Shown here: one piece after another, positions 1-8,719 of the stretch | Position numbering within the stretch: position 1 is the stretch's first letter | Layout of the letters: each line of letters opens with the position of its first letter | Assembly (NCBI GenBank): GCA_963711675.1 | Contig: CAVQFB010000002.1 | Span: 310,001-374,000 of the forward strand | Source: CAVQFB01 sp963711675 | GTDB taxonomy: Bacteria; Acidobacteriota; Terriglobia; Terriglobales; Acidobacteriaceae | Direction: 5' to 3' | Length of the DNA stretch: 64,000 bases | Translations under genes and position numbers: made by a program | The notes under the pieces: generated by a model | Database searches by the model: none | What the model was told of the DNA's origin: nothing | The model's input: only the letters and a program-made list of their open reading frames with translations

Positions 1-582
1 AATCTTCCCGGTCGTGGAAATGACCTGCACTTTGGGGCCACTCACATCATTCAAATTGACTTCCCCACTTACCGAATTGATTTCTACGTGTCCGTTCTGA
101 ACGTTGGTGAGCGTAATCAACCCGTTCATCGTATTCACATGCACGTGACCGTCGGATACGTCCCGGACATCCATGGCTGCTCCCGAGCCTTCCAGGGTAA
201 CGTCGCCGTGCAAGTTCTCGGCGTGCAGTGGCCCGGTAGGGGAATGCAGGGTAACGCTTGTGTCCGCTGGAACCAGAACTTCGTAATCCACCCGCCCGCT
301 GTCGGCATCTGCGCCCGGCAAGAGGTGGGACTTAATATCGATCCGGTTGCCGTCCTGGCCGCTGTCTACCTCCACCTTGTCCGAGTGCAAGGTGGCGTTG
401 ACCACTACCAGATTGCCGGCAGTCGACTTAACGCTGATTGGCCCGTACTGGTTGATGACCGTTACATACGCTTTCGGACCGACCGTGAAACGAAGTTCCT
501 TCTTTGCTTCACCACTGGCCAGGGTGGCAATCAAAACCAGCATCACGGCAGACATTTTCAGGGCGCGCTTCATACTCGGCAT
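1..582 (-). CDS. DUF4097-type secreted beta-repeat protein (3' end outside window)
   Basis: The minus strand reads open from an ATG at 580-582 to the window edge (194 codons, no stop). The product starts with a hydrophobic signal-like segment (residues about 9-22), then a repetitive series of short beta-strand-like units rich in G, V, N, H and D, of the type seen in DUF4097 putative adhesin-like proteins. An upstream GAGAGG sits 4 nt before the ATG; a second ATG three codons in is an alternative start. It lies just downstream of the anti-sigma/sigma pair in the same direction and may be transcribed with it. DUF4097 proteins have no settled biochemical role; export to the envelope is inferred from the signal. 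Confidence 0.72.
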   Translation of the reverse strand, partial: MPSMKRALKMSAVMLVLIATLASGEAKKELRFTVGPKAYVTVINQYGPISVKSTAGNLVVVNATLHSDKVEVDSGQDGNRIDIKSHLLPGADADSGRVDYEVLVPADTSVTLHSPTGPLHAENLHGDVTLEGSGAAMDVRDVSDGHVHVNTMNGLITLTNVQNGHVEINSVSGEVNLNDVSGPKVQVISTTGKI

Positions 583-629
583 AAATCCTCTCGCCAGTTC
601 CCGCACCGGGACGGTCGCTGGACGCCACA

Positions 630-1235
630 TTATGGCAGAGATCGCTCCAAAGCCATCTGGTAAAGCATGCTTTTTTGCTCGCGAGCTTGCATTAGGGATT
701 CACGGGCATCATCGTCGCCGGGGTTCTCATTCACCGAGCGTTCGGCGTCGGCAATGTACGCGTTTACGTCTCTCAAACTCTGCTCGTAAGCCGCTTCCAT
801 CATGGGCGCGGCTTTCTGTATCTCGGCCAGAACGTCCCTGTCATCGTCACTAATCTGAGGAGGTCTCGACTCTACCACCGGCGATGCTGGAGGACGGCTC
901 ATCAGAAACGCGAATCCGAACGTCAGGACTGCGGCCACAGGTAGCAGCCACATCGTGGGCCTCCACCGCCGCTGCACAGTCGGCACCAGGAAAGGTCTTT
1001 CCGGTTGAGAATCCCGGATAAGGCCTTCCTGGCGGAGTTGCGATGCAATGGACTGCCATACACGCGGCGATGGCTCCTCCGTCGCACTTAGCAATCGGCT
1101 CTCTTCGGAAATGGCTTTCAGGTCCGAGACCAGTTCCGAGCATTCTGGACAAGTCTTGAGGTGAGCCTCGAGCCTGATGTCCTCATCCCTCTCCATCAGA
1201 TCAGGTAACAGTTCGTGAAACTCAGCGCAGTTCAT
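630..1235 (-). CDS. Anti-sigma factor with zinc-binding N-terminus and one membrane helix
   Basis: A 201-aa protein. Residues 1-40 form a zf-HC2/ZAS-type domain with His25-x3-Cys29-x2-Cys32 plus an early Cys3, the fold by which many anti-sigma factors hold their ECF sigma factor. A membrane helix follows at about residues 92-113, and the C-terminal half is a charged, probably periplasmic helical region. It lies 39 nt downstream of an ECF sigma gene on the same strand, the normal sigma/anti-sigma order, so it most likely sequesters that sigma at the inner membrane until a signal releases it. The signal cannot be read from sequence. Confidence 0.85.
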   Translation of the reverse strand: MNCAEFHELLPDLMERDEDIRLEAHLKTCPECSELVSDLKAISEESRLLSATEEPSPRVWQSIASQLRQEGLIRDSQPERPFLVPTVQRRWRPTMWLLPVAAVLTFGFAFLMSRPPASPVVESRPPQISDDDRDVLAEIQKAAPMMEAAYEQSLRDVNAYIADAERSVNENPGDDDARESLMQAREQKSMLYQMALERSLP

Positions 1236-1274
1236 ACTACCTCTCTCCCCGATACCGCTTTTCCGGCTTGCTCC

Positions 1275-1898
1275 TCACGGCTTTCCGGCCTTTTCGGCTC
1301 TGCTCGTCTTGAGAAGCTCGCGTAGCTTTATGCGCGCCTTATGCAATTGCGACTTGCTGTTGCCGATCGAACAACCTGCGATGTCGGCAATCTCGTTATG
1401 TTCGAACCCTTCTACATCGTGCAACACAAAGATCGTCCTGTAGCCCGGAGGCAGGCGCTCGATGGCCCGCTCCAACTGCAGCCGGTCGAGAGATCCGGCT
1501 AATTTCAGATCCGCGGTTCCGAGTTCCTTCTTCGGGGCCTCTTCCTCGGTGTCTAGCGTATCTTCCAGCGGAACTACCGGAAGGCTCTTCTTCCGCAGTT
1601 GCATCAGAACTACGTTCACTGCCATGCGATGCAACCACGTCGAAAACGCAGATTCGCCCCGAAACGTTGCGATCTTGCGAAACAACTGCAGGAACGCTTC
1701 CTGCGTCAGGTCTTCCGCCTCCGCGGCATTGGCTGTCATCCGGAGGCAAAGTGAGTAGACGCGTCGCTTGTGCAGGTTATATAGAACTTCAAACGCCTGA
1801 GCGTCGCCTTGCTTCGCCTTTTCGATCGCTTCTGCTTCGGAGAGCCCTGCGCCCTGTCGTTTTCGTGGCTCGGTCAAGTCGCCTTTTTCCGGCCGCAC
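1275..1898 (-). CDS. ECF-type RNA polymerase sigma-70 factor (RpoE-like)
   Basis: A 207-aa protein with the two ECF regions. Sigma region 2 is about residues 33-105 (FEVLYNLHKRRVY, then EAEDLTQEAFLQLFRK and the FSTWLHRMAVN stretch). Region 4 is about 138-195 (ERLPPGYRTIFVLHDVEGF and the helix-turn-helix EIADIAGCSIGNSKSQLHKAR). It directs RNA polymerase to a small regulon and is probably held by the anti-sigma factor encoded next. The frame opens at a GTG with no clear ribosome site; an in-frame TTG seven codons later, preceded by AAAAAGG, is an equally good start, so the N-terminus is uncertain. Confidence 0.9.
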   Translation of the reverse strand: MRPEKGDLTEPRKRQGAGLSEAEAIEKAKQGDAQAFEVLYNLHKRRVYSLCLRMTANAAEAEDLTQEAFLQLFRKIATFRGESAFSTWLHRMAVNVVLMQLRKKSLPVVPLEDTLDTEEEAPKKELGTADLKLAGSLDRLQLERAIERLPPGYRTIFVLHDVEGFEHNEIADIAGCSIGNSKSQLHKARIKLRELLKTSRAEKAGKP

Positions 1899-2094
1899 TT
1901 GGTCAGATGCGGCTTAAATGCCTTTTTGTTGTATTGGTTGCAGACAGTTTCAGACCTGCGTTATCCCGGGCCGATCACCTACAGAATATCAGAACCCGTT
2001 GCCTCTGCTGGACTTGTCCGACGAGGTCCGGAACGGCTGGTGACCTCCGTCACGTCGAACCGTGAGGAAGCCCCCATAAGTGCCCAAGAAATCC

Positions 2095-3519
2095 TCAGGC
2101 CGCGGCGGAGGCGGTTGTAATCGTTTCTAACCCGTGACCCTGGGGACCCGTTTCTCTGACGCGCAACAAAATGGCGAAGGTCAACCCGACAAACCCCAGA
2201 ACCGAGAAAATCCACATTCCCAGGCCATAGCCGCCGGGATTATCCAGACCGGCATGGGAGAAGTCATTCGCCTTCCCAATCAGCAGGTTCAGGATGAAGA
2301 ACCCGATCTGCTGAATGAGGGTCATCAACGCATACGCCGTGCCCAGTCTCTGCTGCTCCACGATGTAAGCGACGGAGGGCCACATGACTGCCGGAATGAG
2401 GGAGAATGCGATTCCCATGAGTGACATAGTCACGAGCAACACAAGAGGCAAAGTCACATGTCCAACTAGCAAATGCCAGTCGCTAACCCAGGGGTATGCA
2501 AATGTTACCTCTCGGGTCGGAGGTACGTACGCCATCATCAGGTAAACCGGCATGAGTAAGACCGAGCCGACCGTCATCAACAGTGCTCGTTTCCCGATCT
2601 TATCCACCAGAAGCCCAAAAAGCGGTGTAGCGATCATTGCCGATAGGGGGAGCAGGCTATTGAGGATTCCAGCGCGCTGAAGAGCCAGCACCCGAATTGC
2701 TTCCGACGCCGCGATCCCGCCTTGGCCGGCGAGAATCTTGTTAGTGAAGAAGTCTATGGCGAATGTCCGGAATGGGAAGATGGCGGAGTAAAACGTGAAG
2801 CACAGGGCGACCACGTACCAGTACGACCGGTTGAAGCGGAAGATTTGTCCAAACTCGAGCTTGTCTATGTCCCCACTCTTGCCCAGTTCGTACTTTCTTT
2901 CTGCATTGCTTTCCAGAATCCAGTAAATCAGAGCTGTCACCAGGCTCAGGACACCTGCTCCGACGGCTACCAGCAGCGGTCCCCGCCAACTTGGCGGACC
3001 GTTTGGCCCCTGCGGGTAAAAGGCCGAGTTAGCCCAGGTTGGAGAATTATCCGCCGCTACCGAAGCCAGTCGAGCGATCGTCAGGTTGATGCCGAAAGCG
3101 AAACTGAGTTCTTTGCCCCGAAACCACTTGGCCAGCGCTGTGGTTACCGCCACGATCATCGACTCGGCGCCCAGGCCCAGGACTGTTCGTCCGGCAATCA
3201 TGGTTACGGGATTCCCCCTGAATGCCGTGAGGATCGCGCCGAGGAGGCAGAGAACGGCAAAAACCGTCAGCGCTTTTTTCGTGCCGATCCGGTCGATGAC
3301 GATTCCGCCGATCAGCAACGTGAGGACTGCCGCGACACTATAGCTGGCGTTAAGCCACCCGAACTCGGTCGCAGAGAAGCCAAGCCGGTCAATAAAGATG
3401 CGCTCCAGAGGGTTAATGCTGTCGTAGATGTAGTAGTTGCCCCCCATCGCGATGCTGACGAAGATGAGGACCATCCAGCGATAGAAACGTGAAGGGGCAG
3501 GACGCACGATGTCAGCCAT
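2095..3519 (-). CDS. MFS transporter
   Basis: A major facilitator superfamily permease with about 12 hydrophobic helices. The loop between helices 2 and 3 carries the MFS signature (GGIVIDRIGTKKAL), repeated in weaker form in the second half (GLLVDKIGKRAL), as expected from the internal duplication of the fold. The ATG at 3517-3519 (MADIVRP) is preferred because the longer frame (ATG at 3579) adds about 20 polar residues. Substrate is not deducible; the architecture resembles MFSD1-like bacterial proteins, a weak suggestion only. It stands alone between the sigma gene and the E1-like gene. Confidence 0.85.
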   Translation of the reverse strand: MADIVRPAPSRFYRWMVLIFVSIAMGGNYYIYDSINPLERIFIDRLGFSATEFGWLNASYSVAAVLTLLIGGIVIDRIGTKKALTVFAVLCLLGAILTAFRGNPVTMIAGRTVLGLGAESMIVAVTTALAKWFRGKELSFAFGINLTIARLASVAADNSPTWANSAFYPQGPNGPPSWRGPLLVAVGAGVLSLVTALIYWILESNAERKYELGKSGDIDKLEFGQIFRFNRSYWYVVALCFTFYSAIFPFRTFAIDFFTNKILAGQGGIAASEAIRVLALQRAGILNSLLPLSAMIATPLFGLLVDKIGKRALLMTVGSVLLMPVYLMMAYVPPTREVTFAYPWVSDWHLLVGHVTLPLVLLVTMSLMGIAFSLIPAVMWPSVAYIVEQQRLGTAYALMTLIQQIGFFILNLLIGKANDFSHAGLDNPGGYGLGMWIFSVLGFVGLTFAILLRVRETGPQGHGLETITTASAAA

Positions 3520-3736
3520 CAGGAATCCGTTCGCTCCAATCCTTGGGAGTTCTATGCTCCCGGGCCGGGCGCTGCGCACGGCTCAGCCATCGATCTTTCA
3601 CGAAGCCAAGAAGATAGCAGATGAGACCGTGGTTGGCACTTTAGATTTGGCGGTGATCACCGGGAGTGACGGCGCGTTTTCCGATCCGGGTAGCTTCGGT
3701 TAAGCCGAGGAGACAACGGACGAGCTAGCGTGCAAC

Positions 3737-4759
3737 CTAGTTCCCCACGTACCGTGCGTATAAACTTCGCGCCACCGCCGTATCCGTTGTCCCTTTTATG
3801 ATTGCCCGCCCGTCCGGGAAAAGGGTCACTTCATAAGGCTCGCGCCAGAACTTCAACACGAAATCATTGTGGCGCACCATTCCGTGCGGCTTGAGGCGGT
3901 TGCTAATTTCCAGGAAGTCCACCGGTCGGTGACGCTCGTGAATCTGTACGGAGTTTCGTCCGCAAAGCGTGATGTGAGGTCGACCCTCGCCTGCCAGATG
4001 AACGAAGTCGTGCTCAGAGCAAGCGCGGCACCCTTTGCGTGGCGACTCTGCTCTCACCTCCGCGCGCTCGTTCCTCCAAACATCAAACGAGAGCAGGGTC
4101 CGTCGCAGCCGCTCTCGGGCGCCAACCATTATTTTCAGGGCCTCGGTCGCTTCAACCGAGGCCACCAGATTCACTGCCGAGTTCAGAATGCCTGCCGTCT
4201 CACAAGTTTCAAACGTTCCCTGGGGCGAATCCGGAAAAACGCAGGCAAGGCACGCAGTCTCGCCGGGAAGGACATTCAACGTAACTCCGTAGCTTCCCAC
4301 CGCTGCAGCATAGATCCAGGGACGGGAGAACTTCACGGCGTAGTCGTTGATGAGGTAGCGAGTCTCGAAATTATCCGTTCCGTCAAGGATGAGATCCATC
4401 CCCTCAAGCAAAGGTTCAATATTCGCGGGGGTGAGATCCTCTACTCTTGGGTCAACCACGATCTGCGAATTGAACGCCGCGATCTTACGCGCTGCTGCAG
4501 CCGCCTTCGGCATCGACTCCGCCGCATCCGACTCATCGAAAAGCGCCTGCCGCTGCAGATTGCTGGGCTCGACATAATCTCGATCGATAATCCGCAGGGT
4601 GCCGACACCCGAGCGTGCCAAAAGGGAAGCGACTGCGGAGCCGGTGGCCCCACACCCGACAACCGCGACTTTCGCGATCTGCAACCGCTGTTGTCCCTCG
4701 GCTCCAATCCCCGAAAACAGGACTTGCCGCGAATAGCGTTCGTTTCGGTCCAAAGACAT
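3737..4759 (-). CDS. ThiF/MoeB/HesA-family adenylyltransferase (E1-like)
   Basis: A 340-aa protein whose first 250 residues match the ThiF/MoeB fold. It has the nucleotide loop VVGCGATGS (about 33-41), the RxxxxxxSNLQRQ segment (about 60-71), the DGTDN motif (126-130), and two CxxC pairs (Cys170/173 and Cys244/247) that normally hold zinc. Cys186 (FETCETAG) corresponds in position to the reactive cysteine of ThiF/MoeB enzymes. Such enzymes adenylate the C-terminal Gly-Gly of ThiS or MoaD sulfur carriers. A roughly 85-residue C-terminal extension of unknown function follows. No ThiS/MoaD gene is adjacent, so thiamine versus molybdopterin use cannot be decided here. Confidence 0.86.
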   Translation of the reverse strand: MSLDRNERYSRQVLFSGIGAEGQQRLQIAKVAVVGCGATGSAVASLLARSGVGTLRIIDRDYVEPSNLQRQALFDESDAAESMPKAAAAARKIAAFNSQIVVDPRVEDLTPANIEPLLEGMDLILDGTDNFETRYLINDYAVKFSRPWIYAAAVGSYGVTLNVLPGETACLACVFPDSPQGTFETCETAGILNSAVNLVASVEATEALKIMVGARERLRRTLLSFDVWRNERAEVRAESPRKGCRACSEHDFVHLAGEGRPHITLCGRNSVQIHERHRPVDFLEISNRLKPHGMVRHNDFVLKFWREPYEVTLFPDGRAIIKGTTDTAVARSLYARYVGN

Positions 4760-4925
4760 TTTTGATCCCTGACGGCTGAGCCTTATTATAAGTGCCGGGA
4801 TTGCGCCGTCGAGGCGACGAGCGCGACGACGAAACTATGGCCGGTGCTGGTCGAGTGAAAACAACATTGCCAATTGGCTCTTCATCGAACCTGCTATATC
4901 CCCATATTGTGTCCGAGGAGCCTAT

Positions 4926-7900
4926 TTGCGGGTAAGAGGCGCGCTGGTCACTATTGCGGCTCTGCTGGCATTCGCCGCCGCAGTGTCTGCGGAAGCGTCG
5001 TCCTCAGCTTCTCCGGATTTTTCAGTTTCATCCCAGGATTCATCGCCCTCCCAAAGTCCAGAAACGGCCGCGCAGGCCGCGCCCGCTCTAGGAAGCATAG
5101 CTTCGTATCAGGGGCTGGTGGTTCATTCCATTTCTTTTCGAGGGCTCCCCGCGGCAGCGAACGATCATCTGGAAGCCATGATTGTTCAGAAGGCCGGGGC
5201 CCCTCTGGATCGCGATCTGATCCGGGAGAGTATCCAGTCACTGTTCGCCAGCGGTCGTTTTGCTGACGTCCAAGTCGAGGCTGAGCGAACTGCCGCCGAT
5301 GAGGTGGACCTTGTCTTCCAGACGAGCCCCAACTTTTTTGTCGGCAATATTCGCGTTGAAATCTCGCTAACGAGGCCCACATACAACCAGGTGGTGAACG
5401 CCAGCAAGCTTCAACTCGGTGAGGTTCTTACTCTGGACAAGATGCAGCGGGCGCTGAAGGGTATCCTGCAACTCATGGAAGAGGACGGCTACTACCACGC
5501 CTCGGTCTCGCAAAAGGAAACGACCCGGCCCGAGAATCAGCAGGTGGACATCGTTTTTCAGATCGCGCCTGGATCTCAGGCTCACGTTGGCCGGGTCAGC
5601 CTTACCGGCGACGCTGGTTACTCCCAGGGGCAGGTGCAAGACATAGCACGTATGCATCCGGGGGATCGCATCACCGCGGACCGGGTTTCCAAAGCTCTTC
5701 AGCGCCTGCGCAAGAAGTACCAGAAGAAGAACCGCCTCCTGGCACAAGTTTCCATTGCCGAGCGAAAGTACCAACCCGAAACGAATGCCGTCGACTACAC
5801 ATTCAAGATTGATCGCGGCCCGACGGTAGATATTGACGTCGAAGGGTTCAAAATCCGTCGGGGAATCCTCAAGAAAAATGTGCCGGTATACGAGGAGGGT
5901 TCGCTGGACGACGATCTGCTCGCCGAAGGCCGCCGCAACCTGCTGGACTACCTGCAAACCCGCGGGTACTTCGACGCCAAGATTGGCATCAAGAAACAAT
6001 CTGACACTGGCAGGAACGAACTGCGCGCCATCTACGTCATCGATGCCGGACCCCGCCACAAGCTGCTCAAGATCATGATCAGCGGCAACAAGTACTTCGA
6101 TGATGCCCTGCTTCGGTCCCACATGCAGATCCAGTCGGCAGGCCGGTTCTTTTCCCACGGTCGCTTCAGTCAAAACCTGCTCAATCGCGATGTGCGCGGA
6201 ATTGAGGATCTCTACCACGCCAGCGGTTTTCGGGAGGTCAAGATCAATGCGAATGTTGACGACAACTACCAGGGAGTGGACCGCCAGCTCGCGGTGGAGT
6301 TGAGCGTTGCCGAGGGTGCGCAGACCCTGGTGGGCGCGCTTCACATTGTTGGCAATAGCCGCATTCCTGAGGACCAGCTCGTCCCATTATTGAATACGGC
6401 TCCCAACCAGCCGTTTTCCGAATACAACATCGCCTCCGATCGCGATTCCGTTCTGAACTACTACTTCAACCATGGCTTTCCCAATGCCACATTCGAGCCT
6501 TCCTCGCAGAAGTCAGAAGCCAATCTCAATCGGATGGACGTTACTTTCAAGATCAATGAGGGCGAGCAATTCTTTGTAAATCAGGTCTTGATCTCGGGCC
6601 TCAATCACACGAGACCTTTTGTCGTGAATCGTGAACTGCGGGTCAAGCCTGAAACGCCCCTGAGCCAACAAGACATGCTGGACACGCAACGCCGCCTGTA
6701 TGACCTGGGAATCTTCAACCAGGTGGACACGGCAGTTCAGAATCCCGATGGGACGCAGCCGAACAAGAACGTGCTGGTCGATGTCCAGGAAGCCAAGCGC
6801 TATACGTTTGACTACGGACTGGGCATCGAATTCCAGACCGGCCAGCCGGGAATTGGTTCGACGCAGCCGCAGGGCAATACGGGAGTAAGTCCGAGATTCT
6901 CTTTCGCCATGACGCGCCTTAATTTCCGGGGCCGCAACCAGACCATCACCTTCCGCACCAACCTCGGCAGCCTGCAGCAGCGAGCCCTGATGAGCTTTGA
7001 GGCCCCGCACTGGTTGAATCGGGAGGATCTGAGGCTGTCCTTTACCGCTTTCTACGACAACACACTGGACGTCACCACGTTTACTTCGCAGCGGCTGGAA
7101 GGGTCGGTTCAGCTGGAGGAGAATCTTAGCCGGGTCAGCAAACTCTTGTACCGCTTCACCTACCGGCGAGTGAAAGCAACCAACATCGTGGTTGCCTCCG
7201 ACGAGATTCCCTTGTTCTCGCAACCCACCCGCGTGGGCATGCCCAGCTTCACTTACATTCGCGACAAGCGCGACAATCCCCTCGAAACCACCCGGGGAAA
7301 CTACACCACGATTGACGGTGGAGTTGCATCCGGGTACTTTGCCTCGGAGGCGGATTTCGGACGTTTGCTGGTTCAGAACTCCACTTACCAGGCCTTCGGC
7401 AAGAATCGCCCTCCCGATAAGCAATACGTATTTGCCCGCTCGACTCGGATCGGTATTGAGAATCCCTTCCGCAACACCCTGGTCGTGGAACCGGGGACGG
7501 TGGTCCCCGATACTGTCTCCCTTATTCCGCTGCCCGAGCGATTCTTCTCTGGCGGCGGCAATTCTCATCGTGGCTTCGGGTTAAATCAAGCCGGGCCGCG
7601 GGATCCTTCAACAGGCTTCCCGCTCGGCGGCAGTGCCTTGTTTATCAATAACTTAGAGCTTCGCTTCCCCCCGCTCAATTTGCCCTACCTTGAGGACAAT
7701 GTCAGCCTCGCGGTTTTTCACGACTCCGGCAACGTCTTTGCAGCCGGCCATGACATGCTGCACAGCCTCATCCACTGGCGCCAGCCCAACGCCAGCGCCT
7801 GTGGACAGCAGAGCACGGCGAATCTATGCAGCTACAACTATATGTCTCAGGCCGTCGGGGTTGGCGTTAGATATAAGACACCAATTGGTCCGATTCGCTT

Positions 7901-8027
7901 TGATTTCGGGTACAATCTGAATCCGCCTGCGTTTCCCAGTTTCCAGACGGTAAATAATCAACAGGTCTTCGTACCCCAGCATCTTACGCACTTTAACGTT
8001 TATTTTAGTATCGGCCAGACTTTCTGA
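4926..8027 (+). CDS. Omp85-family outer-membrane assembly protein (BamA/TamA-like) with many POTRA domains
   Basis: A 1033-aa exported protein: signal peptide (residues 1-22), a Ser/Gln-rich linker, a long series of POTRA-type beta-alpha-alpha-beta-beta repeats (about 65-625; I count about seven), then a 16-strand-type barrel (about 630-1033) ending in Phe, the usual outer-membrane signature. It inserts or exports outer-membrane proteins together with TamB-like partners. The start is a TTG at 4926-4928, chosen because GAGGAG lies 5 nt upstream and the signal peptide begins there. Only 2 nt separate it from the SurA-like gene, which is followed by tamB, so this is one operon. It is longer than E. 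coli TamA (about 580 aa) or BamA (about 810 aa), mostly because of extra POTRAs. Confidence 0.92.
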   Translation: MRVRGALVTIAALLAFAAAVSAEASSSASPDFSVSSQDSSPSQSPETAAQAAPALGSIASYQGLVVHSISFRGLPAAANDHLEAMIVQKAGAPLDRDLIRESIQSLFASGRFADVQVEAERTAADEVDLVFQTSPNFFVGNIRVEISLTRPTYNQVVNASKLQLGEVLTLDKMQRALKGILQLMEEDGYYHASVSQKETTRPENQQVDIVFQIAPGSQAHVGRVSLTGDAGYSQGQVQDIARMHPGDRITADRVSKALQRLRKKYQKKNRLLAQVSIAERKYQPETNAVDYTFKIDRGPTVDIDVEGFKIRRGILKKNVPVYEEGSLDDDLLAEGRRNLLDYLQTRGYFDAKIGIKKQSDTGRNELRAIYVIDAGPRHKLLKIMISGNKYFDDALLRSHMQIQSAGRFFSHGRFSQNLLNRDVRGIEDLYHASGFREVKINANVDDNYQGVDRQLAVELSVAEGAQTLVGALHIVGNSRIPEDQLVPLLNTAPNQPFSEYNIASDRDSVLNYYFNHGFPNATFEPSSQKSEANLNRMDVTFKINEGEQFFVNQVLISGLNHTRPFVVNRELRVKPETPLSQQDMLDTQRRLYDLGIFNQVDTAVQNPDGTQPNKNVLVDVQEAKRYTFDYGLGIEFQTGQPGIGSTQPQGNTGVSPRFSFAMTRLNFRGRNQTITFRTNLGSLQQRALMSFEAPHWLNREDLRLSFTAFYDNTLDVTTFTSQRLEGSVQLEENLSRVSKLLYRFTYRRVKATNIVVASDEIPLFSQPTRVGMPSFTYIRDKRDNPLETTRGNYTTIDGGVASGYFASEADFGRLLVQNSTYQAFGKNRPPDKQYVFARSTRIGIENPFRNTLVVEPGTVVPDTVSLIPLPERFFSGGGNSHRGFGLNQAGPRDPSTGFPLGGSALFINNLELRFPPLNLPYLEDNVSLAVFHDSGNVFAAGHDMLHSLIHWRQPNASACGQQSTANLCSYNYMSQAVGVGVRYKTPIGPIRFDFGYNLNPPAFPSFQTVNNQQVFVPQHLTHFNVYFSIGQTF

Positions 8028-8029
8028 AA

Positions 8030-8719
8030 ATGAAGCCCGCTCGCTCTCTTATCGTGATCGTGTTACTCGCTCTTGCGGCGAGTTCCGCGCACGCCGGTGA
8101 CGTGATTGATCGCATCGTTGCGACCGTGAACGGTCATCCCATCCTGCAGAGCGACTGGGAGGAAGCCATTGCCTACGAGGCTTTCATCGATGGCCGGTCC
8201 CTGAACTCGCTCACAGCTACTGACCGCAAGGCCTCGCTTGATCGCTTGATCGACCAGGAACTTCTTCGCGAGCAGGTGCATCCCGCCGAGCCGAGCCGAG
8301 AAAGTCGCGCGGAAATCGAGCAGCGAATCCAGGAGATCCACAAGCTTTATCCGGCCGCGGAAACTGAGGAAGGTTGGCGCGACTTGTTGGCGCGGCACGG
8401 ACTCAACCTGAAGGAACTGGAACGCCGCGTGGCGCAACAGCTCGACCTCACGCGGTTTGTTGATGCCCGCCTTCGGCCCGCGATCCAAATCGATCAACAG
8501 AGCATTGAGATTTACTATCAGGAAACGCTGGTTCCCTTGGTACGCAAGGCCGGCAGCCAGCCGGCTCCGCTTGCGGAAGTCATTCCCGAAATCAAGGAAG
8601 TGCTCACGCAGAAGAAGATGAACGACCTGCTCACCGCCTGGCTGCAGACCCTCAGAGCCGAGAGTCAAATCCGCAGCACTGACACTTTCCCTTCAGCCCC
8701 TGGAGGCCAGAGTCGGTGA
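8030..8719 (+). CDS. SurA N-terminal-domain-like periplasmic chaperone lacking a PPIase domain
   Basis: A 229-aa protein with a signal peptide (1-22) followed by the SurA N-terminal pattern DVIDRIVATVNGHPILQSDW and the helical chaperone core. The parvulin (rotamase) domain found in full SurA/PpiD is absent; the C-terminal helix (EIKEVLTQKKMNDLLTAWLQTLR) matches the end of the SurA core. It probably escorts unfolded outer-membrane proteins through the periplasm. It lies between the Omp85 gene (2-nt gap) and tamB (4-nt GTGA overlap), so translation of the three is probably coupled and the client path periplasm to TamA-like pore is plausible. Confidence 0.85.
   Translation: MKPARSLIVIVLLALAASSAHAGDVIDRIVATVNGHPILQSDWEEAIAYEAFIDGRSLNSLTATDRKASLDRLIDQELLREQVHPAEPSRESRAEIEQRIQEIHKLYPAAETEEGWRDLLARHGLNLKELERRVAQQLDLTRFVDARLRPAIQIDQQSIEIYYQETLVPLVRKAGSQPAPLAEVIPEIKEVLTQKKMNDLLTAWLQTLRAESQIRSTDTFPSAPGGQSR

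Noticed and set aside
88..663. Long plus-strand frame over the first gene
   Set aside because: It is antisense to the DUF4097-type gene, whose minus-strand frame has a signal peptide and family-like strands; the plus frame has no recognisable features.
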